This document shows, piece by piece, positions 45,398-53,385 of a stretch of DNA of 64,000 bases. This DNA comes from CAXBGS01 sp963975425 (lineage in GTDB: Bacteria > Planctomycetota > Planctomycetia > Pirellulales > Pirellulaceae). Under the pieces are notes generated by a model. That model was not told the origin of the DNA and searched no databases. It saw nothing but the letters and a program-made list of their open reading frames with translations. The DNA lies in assembly GCA_963975425.1 (NCBI GenBank), contig CAXBGS010000001.1, positions 1,364,001-1,428,000 of the forward strand, written 5' to 3'. Within the stretch, counting starts at the first letter, position 1. The number at the start of each line of letters is the position of its first letter. Made by a program: the position numbers and the translations under genes.

Positions 45398-46010
45398 CAC
45401 AGCCACGATCTTTGTTGTCGATGACGACGATGACGCTCGCGTCGGAGTCGAGCGACTGCTGAAATCTTACGGTTATCAGACCGAAATGTTTTCTTCGGCG
45501 AAATCGTTTCTCGATCGTTTGCCGATCGAGGGTGAGGGTTGTCTGCTGTTGGATCACCAGATGCCAGAGATGACGGGTATGGAATTGCTGGACAGACTTG
45601 CCGGCACCGACTGCACGTTGCCCATCGTTTTTCTGACCGCATTTGGCGATATCCCAACCAGCGTTAAAGCGATCAAGCGAGGCGCCGAAGATTTTCTTCC
45701 CAAGTTGTCCGATGAAAGTGAGCTGATTGACGCAATCGAGCGGTCGTTGAATCGATCTCACGAGCTCAACGAGGAAGTGGCGTCGAGCAAGCATCTATGC
45801 GCATGCGAGCAAAGTCTTACCGTTCGTGAACGAGAGGTGTGTGGGTATGTCGTTACTGGTTGGACCAACGGCCAGATCGCAATGAAGCTTGCGATCGCTG
45901 AACGCACCGTCAAGGCACATCGGGCCAAGGTGATGGAAAAGTTCGAAGTCCATACGTTAGCCGATCTCGTCAGGCAATCCATGGCAGCCGGAGTTGAGTT
46001 GCCAGAGTGA
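45375..46010 (+). CDS. FixJ/NarL-type response regulator
   Basis: A 211-residue regulator whose start overlaps the 3' end of the sensor kinase by 23 bp; an ATG at 45363 is also possible. The receiver has FVVDDDDD (acid pocket), phosphoacceptor Asp60 in LLLDHQMPEMTG, Thr88 and Lys110, all intact. The C-terminus carries a LuxR-type helix-turn-helix (LTVREREVCGYVVTGWTNGQIAMKLAIAERTVKAHRAKVMEKF). It resembles the FixJ/TodT/TmoT group, which pairs with HELNQPL-type kinases like its neighbour. Target promoters are unknown; the surrounding stress genes are candidates. Confidence 0.94.
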   Translation: MSSSKSISTATIFVVDDDDDARVGVERLLKSYGYQTEMFSSAKSFLDRLPIEGEGCLLLDHQMPEMTGMELLDRLAGTDCTLPIVFLTAFGDIPTSVKAIKRGAEDFLPKLSDESELIDAIERSLNRSHELNEEVASSKHLCACEQSLTVREREVCGYVVTGWTNGQIAMKLAIAERTVKAHRAKVMEKFEVHTLADLVRQSMAAGVELPE

Positions 46011-46245
46011 TCACGGTATCGACGCATTCGCCTCATCCAATGATCAGTCGCAATCGCTAGACGCAGGTTCTCTTTAAACAATCTCAAACTTGCGCGAACC
46101 CTGGCCAGCGATCAACGGGCCATGGAGGTTGCGGTAACCGGGGCGAACGCCCTGCGGCTGATTTATAAACTTGTACCAAGGGACAATAGGCGAACGTTGC
46201 TCACGTTTCTAACATTCGTTTTCGTAGTTGATTGTCAACGAGTCG

Positions 46246-46275
46246 AGCGAGTTAGCAAACAGCGAGTTAGCAAAC
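46246..46275. repeat. Perfect 15-bp tandem duplication at a start codon
   Basis: The unit agcgagttagcaaac is present twice in a row, and the second copy ends directly before the ATG at 46276. Because 15 is a multiple of three, the frame is kept, so it would repeat five residues (SELAN) if translation began upstream. Confidence 0.92.
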
Positions 46276-46716
46276 ATGGATCGCAGCAGTGGGAACGTCG
46301 CGTTCATTCATGAAGATGCTTCAGGCGGAACATCTCTTGTCCGCCTTGCCAAATCTGCTTGTTTGCAGGCTCAGCTGTACCGATCGATTGAATCGTTTCT
46401 AGAAGTTGACCATGTCGCTGACTTTGGGTGTGCGGTTTTGCACGAGACGGTCCCGAACGACAAAGCGTTCCAAATGCTCCGCGAATGCAGGGGTGCTTTC
46501 TGCGAAACCCTTCCCATCATCTTGCTCTCGCCCACCGATAACGCGGAATCCCGATCGCGAGCGAGAGACCTCGGTGCCGCCGGTTTCTTCAAGGAGCCGG
46601 TCGACGGCGAAGCGCTGCTGGATGCCATTCGGTGGCTGTTCTGTATCACAAAGAACCCGGGCGCGCTTGGTCCCGATTCGGCGCGTATCAGCCCCGGAAA
46701 AGGGGGACGCCATTGA
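46276..46716 (+). CDS. Orphan pseudo-receiver domain protein
   Basis: A 146-residue protein with a CheY-like fold pattern. It shows strand 1 VAFIHEDASGGTSLVRL with the acidic pair Glu13/Asp14, strand 4 LPIILLSPTD (Ser85/Thr87 region), and LGAAGFFKEPVDGEALLDAI with Lys106. The strand 3 position that carries the phosphorylated Asp reads CAVLHETVP, so His56 replaces it and normal phosphorylation is not possible. There is no output domain. It lies 266 bp after the FixJ-like regulator, same direction, and may act as a phosphorylation-independent partner of that system. The start at 46276 follows a 15-bp duplication. Confidence 0.72.
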   Translation: MDRSSGNVAFIHEDASGGTSLVRLAKSACLQAQLYRSIESFLEVDHVADFGCAVLHETVPNDKAFQMLRECRGAFCETLPIILLSPTDNAESRSRARDLGAAGFFKEPVDGEALLDAIRWLFCITKNPGALGPDSARISPGKGGRH

Positions 46717-46969
46717 TTGCCGATCGCCCGAACAAAGTGCGAGCAAACACAGCTTCATGGCAGGCGTCATGTCAACGGCGAATCAGCCGGCAAGCGGCGC
46801 ATTGGTCCGGTCGAACGAGCGACGCCAATTGGATCGAGAGCGAGCCAAGCAATAACTGGAAAAGTGATCGCGAATTCGTTAACCGCACGGTCGCGGTTGT
46901 TTTATAGAACCGGGGATATCGCCCCGCGGCTAACTTTGACCCCCTTATATCGCAAGCTGGAGAAGAGAG

Positions 46970-47770
46970 ATGAGCAAGTTCGTCGTTACCGTATTCGACA
47001 ATGAGAAAACCGCCTTCGAAGGTTCCAAAGCCATGCTGGAATTGGACCGTAATGGGAGCATCGCGCTGTACGCGGGTGCTGTGATCACCAAGAGTGATGA
47101 CGGAATCGTTCAGGTCAAAGACGCGGCTGACGAGGGTCCAATCGGCACCGCAACGGGGATGTTGCTAGGCAGTCTTGTCGGCGCACTTGGTGGACCGGCC
47201 GGCATGGTCGCTGGAGCCGCCGCAGGCTCGCTGACCGGTTGGATGGTCGACATGTACAACGTCGGGGTTGATGTCGAGTTTCTAGATGACATCGGAAGTC
47301 TGATGACGGCTGGTAAAAGTGCTGTGGTTGCAGAGGTTACTGAGGGGTGGACGGTACCATTGGACACCCGCATGGAAGAACTTGGTGGGACCATCTTTCG
47401 TCGCTACCGCATTGATGTCGAGGACGATCAGATCGCGCGTGATATCGAAGCCACCAATCGTGAACTAGCGGAACTTGATGCGGAATGGAACCAATCGGTT
47501 GGTGAAACCAAAGCGAAACTGCAAGCCAAACGCGATGCCGCGAAAGCAAAGCTGCAATCACTGAAAGATAAAGCCGACAACAAAGTGGCTTCGCTAAAAG
47601 AAGAGGCCGACGCCAAGTTCCAAAAACTCAGCGATCAGATCGCCAAAGCTGAAGACGATGCAAAAGCAAAGTTCGAGCAACGTAAAGAAGAACTCAAGTC
47701 AGAATTCGACAAGCGGATTGCGAAGCTTAAAGATGCCGGCCAACAGACAAGAGAATCGCTCACCATCTGA
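46970..47770 (+). CDS. DUF1269 family protein with C-terminal coiled coil
   Basis: A 266-residue protein, ATG at 46970 with GGAGAAGAGAG upstream. The N-terminal 160 residues match DUF1269: FDNEKTAFEGSKAMLELDRNGSIALYAGAVI, then a Gly/Ala-rich hydrophobic hairpin (GTATGMLLGSLVGALGGPAGMVAGAAAGSLTGWMVD, about 60-95), and a ferredoxin-like half (AGKSAVVAEVTEGWTVPLDTRMEELGGTIFR). Residues about 160-262 form a long, Lys/Glu/Ala-rich coiled coil. DUF1269 proteins are membrane-associated and stress-linked in several bacteria; the exact function is unknown. It closes the stress gene cluster. Confidence 0.9.
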   Translation: MSKFVVTVFDNEKTAFEGSKAMLELDRNGSIALYAGAVITKSDDGIVQVKDAADEGPIGTATGMLLGSLVGALGGPAGMVAGAAAGSLTGWMVDMYNVGVDVEFLDDIGSLMTAGKSAVVAEVTEGWTVPLDTRMEELGGTIFRRYRIDVEDDQIARDIEATNRELAELDAEWNQSVGETKAKLQAKRDAAKAKLQSLKDKADNKVASLKEEADAKFQKLSDQIAKAEDDAKAKFEQRKEELKSEFDKRIAKLKDAGQQTRESLTI

Positions 47771-47851
47771 GCGAATGAGTGATTAGCCGCTCGGCGCTTG
47801 CGGCTGACTAGCAGTGATTACCAACCAGAACTCTTTTTAGAAACCAGCATC

Positions 47852-49423
47852 ATGACAAGAATCTGCACAGTCGCATGGGCGGCAATTACCTTTATTTTTT
47901 CTTGCACAGCGACGCCCTCGCTTGCTCAGGATAAACCGAACATCCTGGTCATCTGGGGCGACGACATCGGTCAGTCCAACATCAGCGCCTATACGCGCGG
48001 CATGATGGGATACCGAACCCCAAACATCGACCGAATAGCCAAAGAAGGGATCATTTTTACCGACTACTACGGGGAACAATCTTGTACCGCCGGTCGCGCG
48101 TCATTCATGCTCGGCCAAAGTGTGTATCGCAGCGGCCTCTCAAAAGTTGGTTTGCCAGGTGCCAAAGAGGGCATTAATACGCTTGACCCCACCATCGCCG
48201 TCCTGTTGAAAGAGCAGGGATACGTGACCGGACAATTTGGCAAGAACCATTTTGGGGATCGCGACGAACACCTGCCGACCAACCACGGATTCGACGAATT
48301 CCTAGGCAACCTGTATCACCTCAACGCGGAAGAAGAGCCGGAAGTGGAAGACTATCCACAGGATCCGGAATTCCGCAAACGGTTCGGTCCGCGCGGCGTC
48401 ATCAAGTCTTTTGCTGGCGGGGAAATTACGGACACTGGTCCGTTGTCAAAGAAACGGATGGAAACAGTCGATGACGAAACGGTTGCCGCGGCAGTGGACT
48501 TTATCCAGCGATCGCACAAATCAGGCAAGCCGTGGTTCTGTTGGTGGAATGGTACTCGGATGCACTTCCGCACGCACGTGAGCAGAGAGAATCGCGACAA
48601 AGCCAACCAAATGTATGGCAAAGTTCTCGACGAGTATCAGGCCGGGATGGTCGAGCACGACATTCACATCGGGATTTTTCTGAAACTACTCGATGATTTG
48701 GGAATTGCTGATAACACGATCGTGCATTACTCGACCGACAACGGTCCCCATTACAACACGTGGCCGGACGCCGCGGCGACTCCGTTCCAGGGCGAAAAAA
48801 ATTCCAACTGGGAAGGCGGCTGGCGCGTGCCGTGTGCGATGCGTTGGCCAGGCGTGATCAAAGCCGGTTCCGAATCCAATGGTATCGTGCATCACATGGA
48901 TATGATGCCCACCTTCCTCGCCGCGGCCGGAAAGAAGGACCTCAAAACGGACTTGCTCGATGGATACGCATCAAAGGCACTGAATCGCAACTACAAGATT
49001 CATCTCGATGGATACGATGTCACCGAGCACCTGAAAGACCCCCAGAACGTCCAGAGTCCACGCAACGAAGTTTTCTATTTTTCTGATACGGGTGACCTGA
49101 CGGCGCTTCGTTATCAGGACTGGAAAATCATCTTCCTGCAACAAAAAACGATGGGGACTCTACGTGTCTGGATGGATCCCTGGGTCGAGCTTCGTACACC
49201 AATGATCTTCAACTTGCGTCGTGACCCCTACGAGCGGGCGTTGTTTACGTCGAACACCTACTACGACTGGATGATCGACCGCGCTTTCATGCTTGTTCCC
49301 GCACAAGCCTACGTGGCCGACTTTCTGAAGACGTTTCAGGAGTACCCGCCACGGATGGAGCCGGGAAGTTTCTCGCTTTCCAAGGTAATGGAGAAGATGA
49401 AAAACTCTAGCGGATCGAAGTAA
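47852..49423 (+). CDS. Secreted sulfatase with CTAGR active site
   Basis: A 523-residue sulfatase; the ATG at 47852 gives a signal peptide ending TPSLA. Motifs: ILVIWGDDIGQSN (31-43) and formylglycine site SCTAGRASFMLG with Cys78. Here the third position is Ala in place of the Pro of C-x-P-x-R. FGKNHFGD replaces the usual GKWHLG, and YSTDNGP and NSNWEGGWRVPCAMRWPG follow. These features match a distinct branch of arylsulfatases common in marine bacteria. The C-x-A-x-R form is known to be accepted by radical-SAM maturases; which maturase acts here cannot be seen in this window. Confidence 0.93.
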   Translation: MTRICTVAWAAITFIFSCTATPSLAQDKPNILVIWGDDIGQSNISAYTRGMMGYRTPNIDRIAKEGIIFTDYYGEQSCTAGRASFMLGQSVYRSGLSKVGLPGAKEGINTLDPTIAVLLKEQGYVTGQFGKNHFGDRDEHLPTNHGFDEFLGNLYHLNAEEEPEVEDYPQDPEFRKRFGPRGVIKSFAGGEITDTGPLSKKRMETVDDETVAAAVDFIQRSHKSGKPWFCWWNGTRMHFRTHVSRENRDKANQMYGKVLDEYQAGMVEHDIHIGIFLKLLDDLGIADNTIVHYSTDNGPHYNTWPDAAATPFQGEKNSNWEGGWRVPCAMRWPGVIKAGSESNGIVHHMDMMPTFLAAAGKKDLKTDLLDGYASKALNRNYKIHLDGYDVTEHLKDPQNVQSPRNEVFYFSDTGDLTALRYQDWKIIFLQQKTMGTLRVWMDPWVELRTPMIFNLRRDPYERALFTSNTYYDWMIDRAFMLVPAQAYVADFLKTFQEYPPRMEPGSFSLSKVMEKMKNSSGSK

Positions 49424-49483
49424 CCCGATCCCTGGCCTGCGGGGCAACAGGCTGCTGGCGAGGTCGCTATTTCATCACATTGG

Positions 49484-49693
49484 ATGGCTCGCTCTGCGCC
49501 CCGTTTCAGGGTTCGCTGGCCGGGCAAATATGATATCGCGTGCATAGTGCTCTGTGCCGCGGCAATGACTTATGCCACGGTTGCCGCGATCGATTTCGCC
49601 GCATCCTGCTTCGCGGAAGCCGAACTGGCCACGCTCGAAGCGATCGCAGCCCGAATGGAAGCCGAGGACGTTAGAGTCGAATCAGGAACATAG
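49484..49693 (+). CDS. Small single-helix membrane protein, hypothetical
   Basis: A 69-residue frame with basic N-terminus (ARSAPRFRVRWPGKYD), one hydrophobic helix at about 17-40 (IACIVLCAAAMTYATVAAIDFAA) and an acidic, helical C-terminus (AELATLEAIAARMEAEDVRVE). The positive-inside layout is coherent for a real small membrane protein. No family recognised and no ribosome-binding site. It lies 60 bp after the sulfatase and 84 bp before the HAD-carbonic anhydrase gene, same direction. Confidence 0.45.
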   Translation: MARSAPRFRVRWPGKYDIACIVLCAAAMTYATVAAIDFAASCFAEAELATLEAIAARMEAEDVRVESGT

Positions 49694-49777
49694 ACGACTT
49701 GATTGAAACGTTCCGTTGCATCTGTTGCGTTGCAAGTCCGGAACCGAGTTACCACAGCCACGATAGGGACAAGAGCT

Positions 49778-51496
49778 ATGCATCATCGATTCGACGGTCA
49801 CTGCGTTCTGGCGACATTGGGCGTTTACGCTCTTTTGCAACTGCCTGTTCAGGGGCAAGATCCGTTGCCATCATGGAACGATGGGCCAACGAAGTCCGCG
49901 ATTGTTGGCTTCGTCAACGACGTGACGACGACCGAAAGCCCAGGCTTTGTTCCGATCGAAGAAAGAATTGCGACCTTTGACAACGATGGCTGTCTTTGGT
50001 CAGAGAAGCCGTTCTATTTTCAACTCGCCTTTGCCATCGACCGCGTGAACAAGCTCGCGACGCAACATCCCGAATGGAAGTCTGAGCAGCCGTTCAAGGC
50101 CGTCCTTGAGGGAGACCTCGAAACCGTGGCAAAATCGGGTAAAGAAGGACTGCTTAAGCTGGTGATGGCATCGCATGCGGGTATGACGACCGATGAATTC
50201 GCGGCGATCGTAAAAGACTGGCTAAACACAGCACAGCATCCGCGATTTGATCGGCGATACGACGAGCTGGTCTACCAACCGATGTTGGAACTGTTGGGCT
50301 ATCTGCGGGCCAACGGATTCAAAACCTACATCACATCCGGCGGTGGAATTGAGTTTCTGCGCGTGTTTGCCGAGGAGGTCTACGGTATTCCCCCTGAGCA
50401 AGTGATTGGTAGCAGCGTTAAGACAAAGTTTGAACTGCGCGACGGCAAACCTGTCATTGTGCGCCTGCCTGAGTTCGACTTCATCGACGACAAGGCCGGC
50501 AAACCAGTGGGCATTCACAGCCACATTGGCCGTCGCCCGATCGCTTCTTTCGGCAACTCCGATGGTGACTTGCAGATGCTGCAGTGGACCGCGGCGGGTG
50601 ACGGGCTCCGATTTTGTCTGCTGGTTCATCATACCGATGAGAGTCGTGAATGGGCGTATGATCGTGATTCCCACGTCGGTCGGCTCGACAAGGCGCTCGA
50701 GGCAGCCAAGCAGAATGGTTGGAACGTGGTCGATATGAAACGTGACTGGAAGGTGATCTATCCGTTTCAGCGCAACGATCACTATTACTTCCGCAAGAGC
50801 CAACAGGAACACGACGCTAATTGGGGATACTCGGGAAAGATCGGCCCAGAATACTGGGGTGATCTTGATCCCTCGTACGTTCTGGCCAAACGTGGGCGGC
50901 AACAATCGCCCATCGATATTCGCGAAACCTTGGCGCGTGACGATCTGCCCGACATCGAATTCAATTACAAGCCATCACGCATCCGTTTCATTTATAACGG
51001 GCACACGGTCCAGGAAAATCAAGATGCCGGGGGTTTTGGGAAAGGGCCACGGGGCAGGTCATTTCAGCTTGAACAATTCCATTTTCATTCACCCAGCGAA
51101 CATACGGTGGGTGGCCACCAATTCCCGATGGAAATGCATCTGGTGCACAAGGCGAGCGATGGGACGGTTGGTGTTCTGGCCGTTCTGTTTGAGGTCGGCG
51201 AGCATAACTGGGCATTGGATCCGCTCTGGCAAAACCTGCCAGGACCCGATGCGCCTCGCCGAGAGGCGGACAACGTAATGGTCAACGCGGGTGACCTGCT
51301 GCCCGCGCAGCATGACTATTACTTCTATCATGGCTCGTTCACGACTCCACCCTGCACCGAACATGTCGAGTGGGTGGTGTTAAAACGAACCGTCAATATT
51401 TCACGGCAGCAGTTGGAACAGCTTCGCAAGATCGTCAACGGCAACAATCGGCCAGTGCAGAAATTGAACGGACGCGTCGTGTCATTGTCGAATTAG
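49778..51496 (+). CDS. Secreted fusion: HAD-superfamily phosphatase + alpha-carbonic anhydrase
   Basis: A 572-residue exported protein (signal segment about 8-27, ending PVQGQ). Residues 40-320 are a HAD hydrolase of the phosphoserine-phosphatase-like type: IATFDNDGCLW with Asp68 and Asp70, YITSGGG (184-190), and GRRPIASFGNSDGDLQM with Asp262/Asp264. Residues 345-568 are an alpha-carbonic anhydrase: NWGYSG, QQSPIDI, QFHFHSPSEH giving zinc ligands His435 and His437, MEMHLVH with His454, and TTPPC near the end. Both active sites look complete. The join at 325-345 has no frame break. Bicarbonate or phosphate supply outside the inner membrane is a reasonable guess. Confidence 0.92.
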   Translation: MHHRFDGHCVLATLGVYALLQLPVQGQDPLPSWNDGPTKSAIVGFVNDVTTTESPGFVPIEERIATFDNDGCLWSEKPFYFQLAFAIDRVNKLATQHPEWKSEQPFKAVLEGDLETVAKSGKEGLLKLVMASHAGMTTDEFAAIVKDWLNTAQHPRFDRRYDELVYQPMLELLGYLRANGFKTYITSGGGIEFLRVFAEEVYGIPPEQVIGSSVKTKFELRDGKPVIVRLPEFDFIDDKAGKPVGIHSHIGRRPIASFGNSDGDLQMLQWTAAGDGLRFCLLVHHTDESREWAYDRDSHVGRLDKALEAAKQNGWNVVDMKRDWKVIYPFQRNDHYYFRKSQQEHDANWGYSGKIGPEYWGDLDPSYVLAKRGRQQSPIDIRETLARDDLPDIEFNYKPSRIRFIYNGHTVQENQDAGGFGKGPRGRSFQLEQFHFHSPSEHTVGGHQFPMEMHLVHKASDGTVGVLAVLFEVGEHNWALDPLWQNLPGPDAPRREADNVMVNAGDLLPAQHDYYFYHGSFTTPPCTEHVEWVVLKRTVNISRQQLEQLRKIVNGNNRPVQKLNGRVVSLSN

Positions 51497-51811
51497 GGTC
51501 ATTGCCGCATCAAATCAGTCTCGAGTCGCCATCAAGACAAGGCAATCCAGTCACATTGCTTCTTGTTTCACGGTGCGGCTTGCACGCATGTTTGCCGACA
51601 TGTTCTGCCGTCATTAGATTTTTTTGCGGATTCTCAGCAAAGTGTTCAGCCACAGGTCAGCCATCGTCGATAAAGCCCGAAGATGCTGCCCTGTCGACAT
51701 AATCGGCAATCGCGACCACGGTTCCCGGTGCCGTGTTCGATTGATCAGCCTTGAGTGGACCGTGGCTCGTCGTCTATGCCGCAACCTGTGATCACCAGCC
51801 AAAGCGGCTTG
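51497..51811. other. Intergenic region, no gene seen
   Basis: About 315 bp between the HAD-carbonic anhydrase gene and the porin. No motif-bearing frame and no clear hairpin; it probably holds the porin promoter. Confidence 0.45.
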
Positions 51812-53332
51812 ATGTGGAAGCGATTGATCTATTCGATAGCATGCTTATTGCTGGCGACGCCAGCAACGGTGGTGGCACAGCCTTTCGGCTCTGAGGAATC
51901 CGAGGCATTGTCTTCCGAGGATGCTCCGGCCATTGCTGGTCAAGGAAGATTCGTTTCGCAATCAACCAAGCCGTCTGTCTTGCCAAGTCTCCCAGAAATC
52001 GAGACAGGGTTCGCGTCAACAGAGCTGGCGCTGGAATGTGAATTCTCGGAGATCGACGACGAGCCATTGTGCCCGGAGTTTGCTTATGCAGCCTGGCTTG
52101 ATGGCATTTCTGAATCTCCGCGACCCCCGGTAAAGCAAGTTGCGATGTTGCAGGCTGTATCAGCGATGCCGCGGTTCGATCTTAGTACTCGGGACATTGA
52201 CGCGAGCGGGTTTTCCGGTACCTTCGCGTCCCGTCCCGGCCGGTTTGACGTCGGCCTGGACCTCTATTCGGCGCCCGAATTCAAAGACGGGCTCATTGTC
52301 TTTGGCCGCAACGTGGCGATGAAATTCGGCGGGTATGCAAAAGCGGATTTCATTTATGACTTCGATCCGATTGACTCGACCGACTCATTTGTCACGACTA
52401 GTATCCCCGTTGGCGCTCCCGGTCGAACGAACTTTCGCGCCCATGCGAGGCAGACGCGTCTGAGCTTTGACACTCGCTGGAAAACTGAAGGGCGTATCGT
52501 ACAGATCTTCGTTGAAGGCGATTTCTTTGACGATGGAAACCAATTCCGATTGCGACATGCCTATGGTGAAGTGGGATCGATGTTGGTCGGGCGAACGTGG
52601 ACCACGTTCACCGACGTCACGGCCGCGCCGGCAACGCTCGACTTTGAGGGGTCGGTTTCGAGTGTGAATCGACGACAGGCACAAGCTCGCTGGACTCAGC
52701 CGATCCTTGGCGATGATCTCACTTTGTCCCTGGCGATCGAAGATACTCGATTCATTGTTGTACCGCCGCCATCGCTGCCGGGCGAGGCTCGCTCGACTTC
52801 GCCGGACCTGATCGCGCGACTCAGGCTGGAAAAAGAGTGGGGCAAATTCCAATTCGCGTACCTTTACCGCAACGGTGGCTTTCAGCCAACCGGCGGCGAA
52901 GTGATCACAGGTAATGCTTGGGGTTTCAACTTTACAGGTGTGACGTTGCTGACCGAATCCACCAAGGCTTACTATCAGGTTCTGTTTGGAGAAGGAATCG
53001 GCAGCTATCGCGGACTTCCGGATGCCGCGCCCTCCTCGGCGACGACCGCTGACATTCTGCCCCTATTCGCATGGATGGTCGGAGTCACTCACGACTGGAA
53101 TGATCGTTTCAGTTCCAATTTCACCTACGCTGCCAACAACCTTGAAAACGCGCCGCTTCAGTCGGCGGGCGATCTCCGTGAAACCTCTTACCTTGCCGCC
53201 AACTTGATTTGGAGTCCACTCGAACGAGTGAAAGTGGGCGTGGAATACCTTTATGGCACGCGCGAGAATTTCGATCGAGCCTCGGCTAGCGCACACCGTG
53301 TTCAGACGGCATTCATTTTCGATTTGCCGTGA
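51812..53332 (+). CDS. DcaP-like outer-membrane porin
   Basis: A 506-residue protein. The ATG at 51812 gives a signal peptide (residues 1-23, ending ATVVAQ). After a low-complexity acidic region, about residue 130 onward is a series of amphipathic beta strands: FGRNVAMKFGGYAKADFIYDFDPIDSTDSFVTTSIPVG, ARQTRLSFDTRW, IQIFVEGDFF, FRLRHAYGEVGSMLVGRTWTTFTD. It ends in a strand with terminal FDLP. The pattern matches DcaP-type porins, trimeric channels for dicarboxylates and other anions. It is downstream of the HAD-carbonic anhydrase gene. Confidence 0.88.
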   Translation: MWKRLIYSIACLLLATPATVVAQPFGSEESEALSSEDAPAIAGQGRFVSQSTKPSVLPSLPEIETGFASTELALECEFSEIDDEPLCPEFAYAAWLDGISESPRPPVKQVAMLQAVSAMPRFDLSTRDIDASGFSGTFASRPGRFDVGLDLYSAPEFKDGLIVFGRNVAMKFGGYAKADFIYDFDPIDSTDSFVTTSIPVGAPGRTNFRAHARQTRLSFDTRWKTEGRIVQIFVEGDFFDDGNQFRLRHAYGEVGSMLVGRTWTTFTDVTAAPATLDFEGSVSSVNRRQAQARWTQPILGDDLTLSLAIEDTRFIVVPPPSLPGEARSTSPDLIARLRLEKEWGKFQFAYLYRNGGFQPTGGEVITGNAWGFNFTGVTLLTESTKAYYQVLFGEGIGSYRGLPDAAPSSATTADILPLFAWMVGVTHDWNDRFSSNFTYAANNLENAPLQSAGDLRETSYLAANLIWSPLERVKVGVEYLYGTRENFDRASASAHRVQTAFIFDLP

Positions 53333-53385
53333 CGCAACGGTGCACTGTCTAGCGACCGAGCGAATGCCGCGTCGATCGAGTGAAC

